A DNA stretch of 8,813 nucleotides from Bacillota bacterium (GTDB taxonomy: Bacteria > Bacillota > Clostridia > Peptostreptococcales > Anaerovoracaceae), in contig JABUTE010000076.1 of NCBI GenBank assembly GCA_021443825.1, positions 1 through 8,813 of the forward strand. Direction: 5' to 3'. Below are positions 1 through 5,698 of the stretch, one piece after another. Below the pieces are notes generated by a model. That model worked only from the letters and a program-made list of their open reading frames with translations, searched no databases and had not been told where the DNA came from. A program made the position numbers and the translations under genes. How positions within the stretch are numbered: position 1 is the stretch's first letter; the number at the start of each line of letters is the position of its first letter.

Positions 1-96
1 AGACGAGAATGCATATTGCTTATACAAAACTGTTTAAGTTATGGCTTCCATCGTAGAGTATGAATAATCCCCGAAAGGCGTTCATAATGAAAAATG

Positions 97-130
97 ACCC
101 CTTGCTGAGAGAGTTCGGCAAGGGGTTTTT
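97..130 (+). terminator. Rho-independent terminator of an upstream gene
   Basis: CCCCTTGC (98-105) pairs perfectly with GCAAGGGG (118-125), with a 12-nt loop, and is followed at once by TTTTT (126-130). The outer A97-T126 pair extends the stem. It has the standard layout of an intrinsic terminator reading left to right, so it most likely ends a transcript that begins outside the window. No gene ending just before it can be identified within the first 90 bases. Confidence 0.85.
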
Positions 131-187
131 GTCGTTAAGGGGGCGGTATGCGGAAGCTTCCGTTTCTTGTCTCTTCTCTTCATGTAT

Positions 188-230
188 TCTGTTTCGCAAT
201 TTTGATATCAAATTGAAATTGCGAAACAGA
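188..230. repeat. 15-bp perfect inverted repeat, candidate operator
   Basis: TCTGTTTCGCAATTT (188-202) is repeated as its exact reverse complement at 216-230, with 13 bases between the arms. A second 12-bp palindrome, TTTGATATCAAA (201-212), lies across the inner end of the left arm and the spacer. The right arm covers the end of the -35 box and most of the spacer of the promoter at 213-241, and lies upstream of the predicted transcription start, so it would act as DNA rather than as part of this mRNA. That position fits an operator at which a bound dimer would block RNA polymerase. The binding protein is unknown. A structure in a read-through transcript is possible, but there is no T-run after it. 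Confidence 0.7.
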
Positions 231-241
231 TGCGATATACT
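213..241 (+). promoter_or_regulatory. Sigma-A-like promoter of the AAA ATPase gene
   Basis: TTGAAA (213-218) and TATACT (236-241) are separated by 17 bases, close to the housekeeping consensus. The transcript would start near 248, only about 16 bases before the ATG at 264, with the SD AGGAGG (250-255) almost at the 5' end. The -35 element lies at the inner edge of the right arm of the inverted repeat at 188-230, so occupancy of that repeat should compete with polymerase. Confidence 0.7.
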
Positions 242-263
242 GGGAGCATAGGAGGGGCTTGCT

Positions 264-1478
264 ATGAAACTGATTGAGCGTAGCTTTTATCTTGCCAAAT
301 TGAAAAATGTGATGGGGACGCCGGACATCAAGGTTATAACCGGTGTCAGACGAAGCGGAAAGTCAAAGCTTCTTGAGGCATTCAGAGACCATATTCAAAA
401 TACGGATCCGGATGCCAATATCATTCATATCAATTTTAATATGCCTGAATATGATGCATATCTGAACTACCATTCTCTGTACGCGTTCATTAATTCAAAA
501 TATCAAGCCGGGAAGAATAATTTCGTTCTGATCGATGAGGTTCAGATGTGCCGGGACTTTGAAAAGGCAATCAATGGACTCCATGCGTCAGAGCGATATG
601 ATATTTACATTACCGGATCCAATGCCTTTCTTCTCAGCTCAGATCTGGCGACGCTGTTCACCGGGCGTACTTTTGAAATCGAAGTCTATCCCTTTTCCTT
701 TGCCGAGTTTATGCAATACTTCGACCTTTCGGACCAGTACGAAGCCTTTAACCGCTATCTGCGCGAAGGCGGTATGGCCGGTTCGTTCCTCTATAAAACG
801 CCGGAGGAAAAATACGACTATATTTCAGACGTATTCTCGACGCTCATAGTACGGGACATTCGAAGCAAATATAAAATTAGAAATATGCCCTTAATGGATC
901 GACTGTGCGATTTTTTGATAGACAACATTTCGAATCTGACATCTACCAGAAGTGTTGCTGCGGCTTTCACAAAAGAGCAGTTCAAGACGAACGACCGCAC
1001 GATCAGCGCCTATATCAAGTATCTTTGCAATGCATTTGCTTTCTACCGCATCCGCCGTTATGACATTCAGGGGAAGCGATACCTGGCTTCCAACGATAAG
1101 TATTACTTAGCAGATCATTCCTTTAAATATGCCCGGCTCGGTACAAAAAATGCTGATTACGGCAGACTGATGGAAAACATCGTTGCTATTGAACTATTAC
1201 GACGTGGTTATGAACTTTATGCCGGCGTATTGTACAGGAAGGAAATTGATTTTGTTGCGATCAAACGCAGTGAGAAACTGTATATTCAGGTCTCAAACAC
1301 GATCGATGATCCCGACACCTTTGATCGGGAGGTGTCGCCTTTGCTCAGAATACCGGATGCCTATCCCAAAATGATCATTACCCGTACGCGGCAGGAAATG
1401 TATCAGTACGAGGGCATTCAGATCATGGATATTGCAGACTGGTTGCTGGAGAAAACGACGGACCGACTTCATTCTTGA
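264..1478 (+). CDS. AAA ATPase with DUF4143 C-terminal region
   Basis: This is a 404-residue stand-alone ATPase of the AAA_14/DUF4143 type. Walker A is GVRRSGKS (residues 27-34), and Walker B with glutamate is FVLIDEVQ (87-94, D91 and E92). A sensor-like YITGSN follows at 115-120, and the family's G-R-x-F-E-I-x-V-x-P-F-S-F-x-E-F signature at 134-149. Residues 200-290 are the DUF4143-type helical region. The C-terminus (300-345) keeps the layout of a PD-(D/E)XK-like fold (E304-N305, E310, E327-I-D329), but the expected E-x-K strand reads Q342-V-S344, so nuclease activity is unlikely. The start is set by AGGAGG at 250-255. The role of these proteins is not established; many copies sit in genomes as single genes, and a link to defence or mobile DNA is only a guess. 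It looks more AT-rich than the thiamine genes, which suggests acquisition by transfer. No partner gene lies beside it. Confidence 0.9.
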   Translation: MKLIERSFYLAKLKNVMGTPDIKVITGVRRSGKSKLLEAFRDHIQNTDPDANIIHINFNMPEYDAYLNYHSLYAFINSKYQAGKNNFVLIDEVQMCRDFEKAINGLHASERYDIYITGSNAFLLSSDLATLFTGRTFEIEVYPFSFAEFMQYFDLSDQYEAFNRYLREGGMAGSFLYKTPEEKYDYISDVFSTLIVRDIRSKYKIRNMPLMDRLCDFLIDNISNLTSTRSVAAAFTKEQFKTNDRTISAYIKYLCNAFAFYRIRRYDIQGKRYLASNDKYYLADHSFKYARLGTKNADYGRLMENIVAIELLRRGYELYAGVLYRKEIDFVAIKRSEKLYIQVSNTIDDPDTFDREVSPLLRIPDAYPKMIITRTRQEMYQYEGIQIMDIADWLLEKTTDRLHS

Positions 1479-1704
1479 AACACAGATAGAATTTGATATT
1501 TCGCCGAAAGAAAAAGCTAAGAACAAAGAACAATTGTACAAGCTGCTGAAGGAACAATACGGCACGCTGCCCGATTACCCCTGGGCAGAGGATCCTTCTG
1601 CCGTCTTTCGCCACTGCCACAACCGAAAGTGGTTTGTGCTGCATATGCAGATCCCGGAAAGCAAGCTGGAGCTGCGCAGCGAACATCTGACCGCAGAAAA
1701 ATAA
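1432..1704 (+). pseudogene. Truncated MmcQ/YjbR-family remnant
   Basis: The open frame holds the first half of a MmcQ/YjbR-type (CyaY-like fold) protein. E-Q-L-Y-x-L-L-K-E-Q-Y-G, then D-Y-P-W, A-V-F-R-H, N-R-K-W-F and I-P-x-S-K-L-x-L occur in family order (about residues 33-81 counted from the ATG at 1432). The usual second half, including the L-P-x-Y-H-M-N-K block, is missing, since the frame stops at 1702-1704. In another frame, 1716-1730 reads F-I-P-G-Y, which might be a displaced trace of that block, but this is weak. The only in-frame ATG (1432) lies inside the ATPase gene and has no SD; the first 20 or so residues read from it do not look like the family. The gene therefore appears to have lost both ends. 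A short expressed protein translated after the ATPase by coupling cannot be excluded. Confidence 0.65.
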
Positions 1705-1830
1705 TAATATATATCTTTATCCCGGGATACGTACCGGAACGCAAATCATCTCTCCCAATGAAGATCAAGAGTAAAATGGTATATACCGATAGAAAGTGAT
1801 GATGATTCCAATTATCGAAAGGAGACCCCC

Positions 1831-2307
1831 ATGTTTCGTGAACTGATCCGAAAAAAACTGCAATTATCCGAAGAAGAGTGCCTCAGGATATTGACCGAAG
1901 AGCCCAGAGGGGTGCTCAGCGTGCTTGGCGATGATGATTATCCCTATGGCATGCCCATGAACTTCTGGTACGATCCGCAAAGCGGCCATCTCTTTTTCCA
2001 CGGTGGAAAAGAAGGGCATAAGATCGACGCGCTGAAAAAGCATGGCAAAGTATCGTTTTGCGTATACGATCAGGGCTTTCGAAAGGAAAACGACTGGGCT
2101 TTAAACATTAAAAGCGTTATCGTGTTCGGGCGGATGGAATTCGTTGCCGATCAGAAGCGGGCGATGGAGATCTCCCGAAACCTGAGCCATAAATATACGC
2201 AGGACAATGCCTACATCGAGCACGAGATCGTTCATTCCGGGCCCCATACCCTTTGCCTGGAGCTGATCCCGGAGCATATCTGCGGAAAGCTGGTCAACGA
2301 ATCGTAA
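1831..2307 (+). CDS. Pyridoxamine 5'-phosphate oxidase-fold flavoprotein, NimA-like
   Basis: The 158-residue protein belongs to the split-barrel, FMN-binding family that includes NimA-type nitroimidazole-resistance proteins. Family marks are the N-terminal helix ending in E-E-P-R-G-V-L-S (23-30), D-Y-P-Y-G-M-P-M-N-F-W-Y (36-47), the strand H-L-F-F-H-G (53-58) followed by G-H-K-I-D-A-L-K-K (62-70), and V-S-F-C-V (74-78). The C-terminal half carries S-V-I-V-F-G-R-M-E-F-V (95-105). Length is normal for the family. AGGAG (1820-1824), 6 bases before the ATG, supports the start. The actual substrate cannot be read from sequence; members bind FMN or related cofactors and reduce small molecules, and resistance to nitroimidazoles should not be assumed. 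It appears to be a single gene, with its stop about 80 bases before the thiamine promoter. A 10-bp palindrome, GGTATATACC, lies upstream at 1778-1787. Confidence 0.88.
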   Translation: MFRELIRKKLQLSEEECLRILTEEPRGVLSVLGDDDYPYGMPMNFWYDPQSGHLFFHGGKEGHKIDALKKHGKVSFCVYDQGFRKENDWALNIKSVIVFGRMEFVADQKRAMEISRNLSHKYTQDNAYIEHEIVHSGPHTLCLELIPEHICGKLVNES

Positions 2308-2389
2308 GGGTGCTCTGCCCATGCCAGAAGCTCACGATGCCCCTGCTCTGCAGCGTCTTCCCTGACGGATGGCTGTGCACAGTATTTTC

Positions 2390-2419
2390 TTGCGAAAAGC
2401 AAGGGCTTTGTGATATACT
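2390..2419 (+). promoter_or_regulatory. Extended -10 promoter of the thiamine operon
   Basis: TTGCGA (2390-2395) is followed 18 bases later by TATACT (2414-2419), preceded by TG at 2411-2412, which makes an extended -10 element (TGATATACT). Transcription should begin near 2426, a few bases before the first strand used by the TPP riboswitch at 2431. The fit between start site and riboswitch 5' end supports the call. Confidence 0.75.
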
Positions 2420-2430
2420 GTATATAACAA

Positions 2431-2503
2431 TTGTCCCGGGGTGCCGTATGGCTGAGAACAGACCCGATGAACCTGATCTGCGTAATTGCAGCGTAGGAAG
2501 TGA
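2431..2503 (+). ncRNA. TPP riboswitch (THI element) aptamer
   Basis: The conserved THI-box segments appear in order: CGGGGTGC (2437-2444), GGCTGAGA (2450-2457), ACCCGA (2462-2467), AACCTGATCTG (2470-2480) and GCAGCGTAGGAAG (2488-2500). P2 is formed by CGGG (2437-2440) with CCCG (2463-2466). A very short P3 is GCC/GGC (2443-2445 with 2450-2452), and P5 is CTGC/GCAG (2478-2481 with 2488-2491). The outer helix P1 is short, so the exact ends are approximate. It binds thiamine pyrophosphate and sits directly upstream of thiE, so it should reduce expression of the salvage operon when TPP is plentiful. Confidence 0.96.
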
Positions 2504-2525
2504 TCGCATACCACGCTATTGCAGC

Positions 2526-2554
2526 CCCCCGGACAACCGCTTTTTGTTCGGGGG
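2526..2554 (+). promoter_or_regulatory. SD-sequestering hairpin of the thiE leader
   Basis: CCCCCGGACAA (2526-2536) pairs with TTGTTCGGGGG (2544-2554) over 11 base pairs with one G-U, around a 7-nt loop. The G-run 2550-2554 is the only SD-like sequence for thiE, lying 7 bases before the ATG at 2562, so the hairpin hides it. There is no real T-run after the stem, which favours control of translation over termination. The 5' arm can instead pair with leader bases 2431-2441 (six pairs UUGUCC/GGACAA, then four G-C pairs past one unpaired C). That gives an ON state when the aptamer is not folded on TPP. Confidence 0.75.
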
Positions 2555-2561
2555 TCTTATT

Positions 2562-3197
2562 ATGCTGAAAAAAGAACAACTATTGCTGTATGCCGTTACC
2601 GACAGGGCCTGGGTCGCTCCGGAGAGGTCGCTTCTCGACGATCTGGAGGATGCGTTAAAGGGCGGAGTCACCATGGTGCAGCTGCGAGAGAAGGATCTGA
2701 GCGAGGAGGCCTTTGAAGCAGAGGCTGTTCAGGTGCTGGCTCTTTGCCGCCGCTACGGAGTGCCGCTTCTCATCAACGACAACGCCGCGCTTGCGGTGAA
2801 GATCGGCGCCGACGGAGCCCATGTGGGTCAGAGCGATCTGCAGGCCGAAGAGGCTCGCCGTCTGCTGGGCCCGGATAAGATCCTGGGGGTCACGGCAAAG
2901 ACGGTAGAGCAGGCAAAGGCAGCCCAGGCTGCCGGAGCCGATTATCTGGGCAGCGGCGCTGTTTTCGGCACTACCACCAAGAAGGATGCAAAGCCGATGG
3001 ATATGGCGCTTTTAAAGGAGATCACCGGCAGCGTGCAGATTCCCGTGGTCGCCATCGGCGGCATTCATGCAGGCAATGCAGCAAAGCTTGCGGGCTCGGG
3101 CATCGCAGGGGCTGCCGTCGTCAGCGGCATCTTTGCAAAGCCCGATAAAAAGCAGGCGGCAGAGGATCTGGTCGGTATCTTAAAGACCTTCTGCTAA
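2562..3197 (+). CDS. thiE: Thiamine-phosphate synthase
   Basis: ThiE joins hydroxymethylpyrimidine diphosphate (HMP-PP) and thiazole phosphate into thiamine monophosphate with release of pyrophosphate. The 211-residue TIM-barrel protein has the family motifs in order: Y-A-V-T-D-R (10-15), V-Q-L-R-E-K-D (39-45), I-N-D-N (71-74), G-A-D-G-A-H-V-G-Q-S-D (82-92), G-V-T-A-K-T (109-114), D-Y-L-G-S-G-A-V-F-G-T-T-T-K (127-140) and G-G-I-H-A (166-170). The start is ATG 2562. The same frame stays open back to 2253, but that stretch runs through the riboswitch and into the preceding gene, so a longer protein of 314 residues is an artefact. It is the first gene of thiE-thiD-thiW-thiM and is controlled by the TPP riboswitch just upstream. 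Its SD is buried in the hairpin at 2526-2554. Confidence 0.97.
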   Translation: MLKKEQLLLYAVTDRAWVAPERSLLDDLEDALKGGVTMVQLREKDLSEEAFEAEAVQVLALCRRYGVPLLINDNAALAVKIGADGAHVGQSDLQAEEARRLLGPDKILGVTAKTVEQAKAAQAAGADYLGSGAVFGTTTKKDAKPMDMALLKEITGSVQIPVVAIGGIHAGNAAKLAGSGIAGAAVVSGIFAKPDKKQAAEDLVGILKTFC

Positions 3198-3289
3198 AAG
3201 CCCATCGAACGATCGTTACCCCGCGGTACATTGGGGGCACCACCTTGTATCGCTTAATAAAACGTTAATGCACACAGAAAGGAACTATC

Positions 3290-4093
3290 ATGTATACAGC
3301 ATTATCGATCGCAGGCAGTGATTGCAGCGGAGGCGCCGGAATTCAGGCAGATATCAAGACCATGACCGCCAACGGCGTCTATGCCATGAGCGCGATCACG
3401 GCTCTTACCGCGCAGAATACCACCGGCGTAACAGGAATCATGGAGGTAACACCTGAGTTTCTTGCCATGCAGCTGGACAGTATTTTTACGGATATCCGTC
3501 CTGACGCAGTAAAGACGGGAATGGTTTCTTCCGCCGCGCTGATCCGGACCATCGCAGCAAAGCTGAAGGAATATGACGCATCAAACATCGTCGTCGACCC
3601 CGTCATGGTAGCAACCAGCGGAGCAAGACTGATCTCCGAGGATGCTATCGGCACCTTGAAGGCAGAGCTTTTGCCTCTGGCTGCCGTTATTACGCCCAAT
3701 ATTCCGGAAGCGGAAGTATTATCTGAAATGTCCATCCATACCGAAGAGGATATGGTCGCAGCGGCAAAGAAGATCCATGAGCTTTTCGGCTGCGCCGTTC
3801 TTTTAAAGGGAGGACATAAGATCAGCGATGCCAACGATCTGCTTTACAAGGCAGACGGATTTCAATGGTTCAAAGGAAAGCGGATCGACAATCCCAACAC
3901 CCACGGCACCGGCTGCACCTTATCCAGCGCTATCGCCTCTAACCTGGCGAAGGGCTGCTCTCTGGAGGCTTCCGTTCTTTATGCCAAGAACTACATCTCC
4001 GGAGCCCTTGCGGCCATGCTGGATCTTGGCAAAGGCTCCGGCCCCATGAACCACGCCTTCGCCATCGAAGGCGAATACCGGGCCCGGAAATAG
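3290..4093 (+). CDS. thiD: Hydroxymethylpyrimidine/phosphomethylpyrimidine kinase
   Basis: ThiD uses ATP to phosphorylate hydroxymethylpyrimidine (HMP) and then HMP phosphate, giving the pyrimidine diphosphate used by ThiE. The 267-residue ribokinase-fold protein shows A-G-S-D-C-S-G-G-A-G-I-Q-A-D (8-21), which forms the pyrimidine pocket, V-D-P-V-M-V-A-T-S-G (102-111), T-P-N-I-P-E-A (135-141), L-L-K-G-G-H (171-176) and the anion-hole motif H-G-T-G-C-T-L-S-S-A (205-214) with C209. Length is normal. AAAGGA near 3278-3283 supports the start. It follows thiE after a 92-base gap that holds no terminator and no convincing second promoter, so it probably belongs to the same transcript. Pyridoxal kinase (PdxK-like) is the main alternative for this fold, but the thiamine neighbours decide for ThiD. 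Confidence 0.96.
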   Translation: MYTALSIAGSDCSGGAGIQADIKTMTANGVYAMSAITALTAQNTTGVTGIMEVTPEFLAMQLDSIFTDIRPDAVKTGMVSSAALIRTIAAKLKEYDASNIVVDPVMVATSGARLISEDAIGTLKAELLPLAAVITPNIPEAEVLSEMSIHTEEDMVAAAKKIHELFGCAVLLKGGHKISDANDLLYKADGFQWFKGKRIDNPNTHGTGCTLSSAIASNLAKGCSLEASVLYAKNYISGALAAMLDLGKGSGPMNHAFAIEGEYRARK

Positions 4094-4152
4094 GGCAGCG
4101 ATAACGGCTCCCAAAGGCTGCGGCAATGCCGGTCACCTGACAGGAGTAAAAA

Positions 4153-4665
4153 ATGAAAAGCAACATCAGAAAACTCACCCTTACCGCACTCTTTATCACC
4201 GTCGCCGTGGTAGGCTCCACCTTCAGCTTTCCCGTGCTGGGAAGCAAGTGCTCTCCGGTGCAGCATATGGTAAACGTATGCGCCGCCGTCTTTTTGGGGC
4301 CCGGCTACGGGGTCCTGGCGGCCTTTCTGGCCTCGCTGCTGCGAAACCTCTTCGGGCTGGGCACACTTTTAGCCTTTCCCGGCAGCATGTGCGGCGCCCT
4401 GCTGGCAGGGCTGCTGTATCAGACTCTGGGCAAGAAGCTGTGGGCTGCCTATGCAGGCGAAGTGGTCGGAACCGGAATCGTCGGCGGTATGCTGGCCTAC
4501 CCGGTAGCAGCCTTCGTCATGGGCAACAAGGCGGCGGCTCTCTTTACTTTCGTCGTTCCGTTTCTGGTCAGCACCTGCGGCGGAACGGTGATCGCTGCGG
4601 TGATCGTGACGGCGCTGGATAAGGCAGGCGTTTTGAAGCGTTTTCAAAGAGAACTGGATCGTTAA
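4153..4665 (+). CDS. thiW: ECF transporter S component ThiW (thiazole uptake)
   Basis: ThiW is the membrane substrate-binding (S) subunit of an energy-coupling-factor transporter predicted to import the thiazole precursor of thiamine. The 170-residue protein is almost wholly hydrophobic, with about five to six membrane segments (roughly residues 8-28, 38-64, 70-92, 98-122 and 127-155). Recognisable ThiW blocks are K-C-S-P-V-Q-H-M-V-N-V (32-42) and A-F-P-G-S-M-C-G-A-L-L-A-G (74-86). The N-terminus K-L-T-L-T-A-L-F contains the small, alanine-rich first helix typical of S components that dock on a shared EcfT. No EcfA, EcfA' or EcfT gene lies in the window, so it must use a shared module. AGGAG lies 9 bases before the ATG. 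Placement directly before thiM supports thiazole as the substrate. Confidence 0.92.
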   Translation: MKSNIRKLTLTALFITVAVVGSTFSFPVLGSKCSPVQHMVNVCAAVFLGPGYGVLAAFLASLLRNLFGLGTLLAFPGSMCGALLAGLLYQTLGKKLWAAYAGEVVGTGIVGGMLAYPVAAFVMGNKAAALFTFVVPFLVSTCGGTVIAAVIVTALDKAGVLKRFQRELDR

Positions 4666-4677
4666 ACAGGAGAAACC

Positions 4678-5457
4678 ATGATCTTACATGAGACCGATGC
4701 ATCGGAAATGAGCCGAAAGGTGCGAAGCCTGCGGCCTCTGGTGCAGTGCATCACCAATCATACCACCGTCAACGACTGTGCCAACCTGCTGCTGGCGGCA
4801 GGCGCATCTCCCACCATGGCCCATCATCCCGAAGAGATGGAAGAGATCCAGCAGGGCTGCAGCGCGCTGGTATGCAATCTGGGGGCTTTGGAAGATCTTC
4901 AGGCGATGAAGCTTGCGGTCAAGACAGCAGCGGCATGCGGCCATCCCATCGTCATCGATCCGGTGGGCTGCGGAGGCTCTTCCTTTCGAAGAAAAAGCTT
5001 TCGGGAGCTGGTCGCTGCCGGAAGGCCTTCCTGCATCAGGGGCAACGCCTCAGAGATCGAAGCGCTGGCGAAAAACAGCGCTACGGTGACCGGGGTGGAC
5101 GCGGCGGCATCGGCTCTTGAGCAGACCCGGGCGGCAGCCATGCGCCTGGCGCAGGAGCTGGGGTGTATGGTCATCGCCAGCGGCGCCGTCGATATCATCA
5201 CCGACGGCAAGACCGTTTTCGAAGAACCGGGAGGAGACGAAATGATGCCTCTGATCACCGGAACCGGTTGCATGGAATCGTGCCTTCTGGCTGCCTATCT
5301 GGCCGCCGAAAACAGCCTGCAGAGCGCAGCCTGCTGCATGCGGGCAATGGCTCTTTGCGGCGAACGGGCCGCCGCGCAGACCCGCCGGGAGGGGAAGGGC
5401 ACCATGACCTTCCGCACCCATTTTATCGATGAAATGTATCTGCTGGAAAGAGAATAA
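4678..5457 (+). CDS. thiM: Hydroxyethylthiazole kinase
   Basis: ThiM phosphorylates 4-methyl-5-(2-hydroxyethyl)thiazole with ATP, feeding salvaged thiazole to ThiE. The 259-residue ribokinase-like protein has Q-C-I-T-N-H-T-T-V-N-D-C-A-N (23-36), S-P-T-M-A-H-H-P-E-E-M-E-E-I (44-57), N-L-G-A-L (67-71), I-D-P-V-G-C-G-G-S (93-101), I-R-G-N-A-S-E-I (120-127), A-S-G-A-V-D-I-I-T-D-G (167-177) and I-T-G-T-G-C-M-E-S (193-201), whose cysteine C198 is the conserved active-site residue. The D-P-V-G motif is followed by C-G-G-S rather than the commoner A-G-A-T, a mild variation. The start lies 12 bases after the thiW stop with AGGAG at 4668-4672, so the two are tightly coupled. It is the last gene of the operon, which ends at the terminator near 5520-5550. 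Confidence 0.97.
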   Translation: MILHETDASEMSRKVRSLRPLVQCITNHTTVNDCANLLLAAGASPTMAHHPEEMEEIQQGCSALVCNLGALEDLQAMKLAVKTAAACGHPIVIDPVGCGGSSFRRKSFRELVAAGRPSCIRGNASEIEALAKNSATVTGVDAAASALEQTRAAAMRLAQELGCMVIASGAVDIITDGKTVFEEPGGDEMMPLITGTGCMESCLLAAYLAAENSLQSAACCMRAMALCGERAAAQTRREGKGTMTFRTHFIDEMYLLERE

Positions 5458-5513
5458 ACGCCGGGAAAGGCTTTTGCGTCGAAGGATTCTTCGCGCCTGC
5501 CCCGGACCGACAG

Positions 5514-5552
5514 AAAAAGGCGGTGCTGCAAAGGGGCAGCACCGTCTTTTTT
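5514..5552 (+). terminator. Rho-independent terminator of the thiE-thiD-thiW-thiM operon
   Basis: CGGTGCTGC (5521-5529) pairs perfectly with GCAGCACCG (5536-5544) around a 6-base loop, and T-rich sequence follows (5545-5552, TCTTTTTT). The A-run at 5514-5518 pairs with the T-run, so it could also stop transcription from the right. A second hairpin without a T-run lies just upstream (5476-5496: GCG, one bulged T, then CGAAG with CTTCGCGC). Confidence 0.93.
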
Positions 5553-5609
5553 ATGTTTATGCGGTAAAGAGAGCCCTTCCGACGCCTTGCAGGCAAAATG
5601 CGATATGGG

Positions 5610-5638
5610 TTGACTATCGCCAGCCGGACAGATACCAT
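5610..5638 (+). promoter_or_regulatory. Sigma-A-like promoter of the DUF362 gene
   Basis: TTGACT (5610-5615) and TACCAT (5633-5638) are separated by 17 bases. The start of transcription would be near 5645, giving a leader of about 54 bases before the ATG at 5699. It lies after the thiM terminator, so the DUF362 gene appears to be an independent unit. Confidence 0.65.
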
Positions 5639-5664
5639 AGAAATGAACGGAAGAGCATCCTTTG

Positions 5665-5698
5665 AAGAGGGTGGCGCGACCTGCCGCCGCAAAGATTT
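5665..5698 (+). promoter_or_regulatory. SD-like sequence separated from its start codon by a hairpin
   Basis: The best SD-like sequence before the ATG at 5699 is AAGAGG (5665-5670), which is 28 bases away and too far for normal use. Exactly between them, GTGGCG (5671-5676) can pair with CGCCGC (5685-5690; five G-C/C-G pairs and one U-G) around an 8-base loop. If folded, the hairpin leaves AAGAGG about 8 bases from the ATG in effect. The nearest linear alternative is a weak AAAG at 5691-5694. Confidence 0.4.

Noticed and set aside
3..56. A short reading frame, M-H-I-A-Y-T-K-L-F-K-L-W from base 9, resembling the start of small XRE-type regulators
   Set aside because: The frame stops at 54-56, no helix-turn-helix follows in any frame, and the match is only a dozen common residues. 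It could be chance or a remnant; not enough to call.
231..242. The ATPase and thiamine promoters share TGnGATATACTG (231-242 and 2409-2420)
   Set aside because: Most of the shared string is the -10 consensus itself; the two genes have no functional link, so coincidence is the simplest explanation.
2389..2403. CTTGC/GCAAG hairpin overlapping the thiE -35 box
   Set aside because: Five base pairs without a T-run; too weak for a terminator and no sign that it is an operator.
3208..3217. Palindrome AACGATCGTT after thiE
   Set aside because: Short, isolated, inside an operon gap and without a T-run; expected by chance at this length.
3231..3260. Possible promoter ahead of thiD (TTGGGG, 18 bases, TAATAA)
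   Set aside because: The -35 is poor, and the riboswitch-controlled transcript has no terminator before thiD, so a second promoter is not needed to explain the layout.
4899..5273. Long minus-strand open frame opposite thiM (124 codons)
   Set aside because: It is the antisense shadow of a well-supported gene in G+C-rich codons; no SD, no recognisable protein features.
5664..5690. AGGGTGGC before the DUF362 gene, similar to the beginning of a T-box motif
   Set aside because: The match is limited to AGGGTGG; the expected ACCGCG does not follow in register, the leader is only about 54 bases, and there is no stem I, no specifier loop and no terminator.
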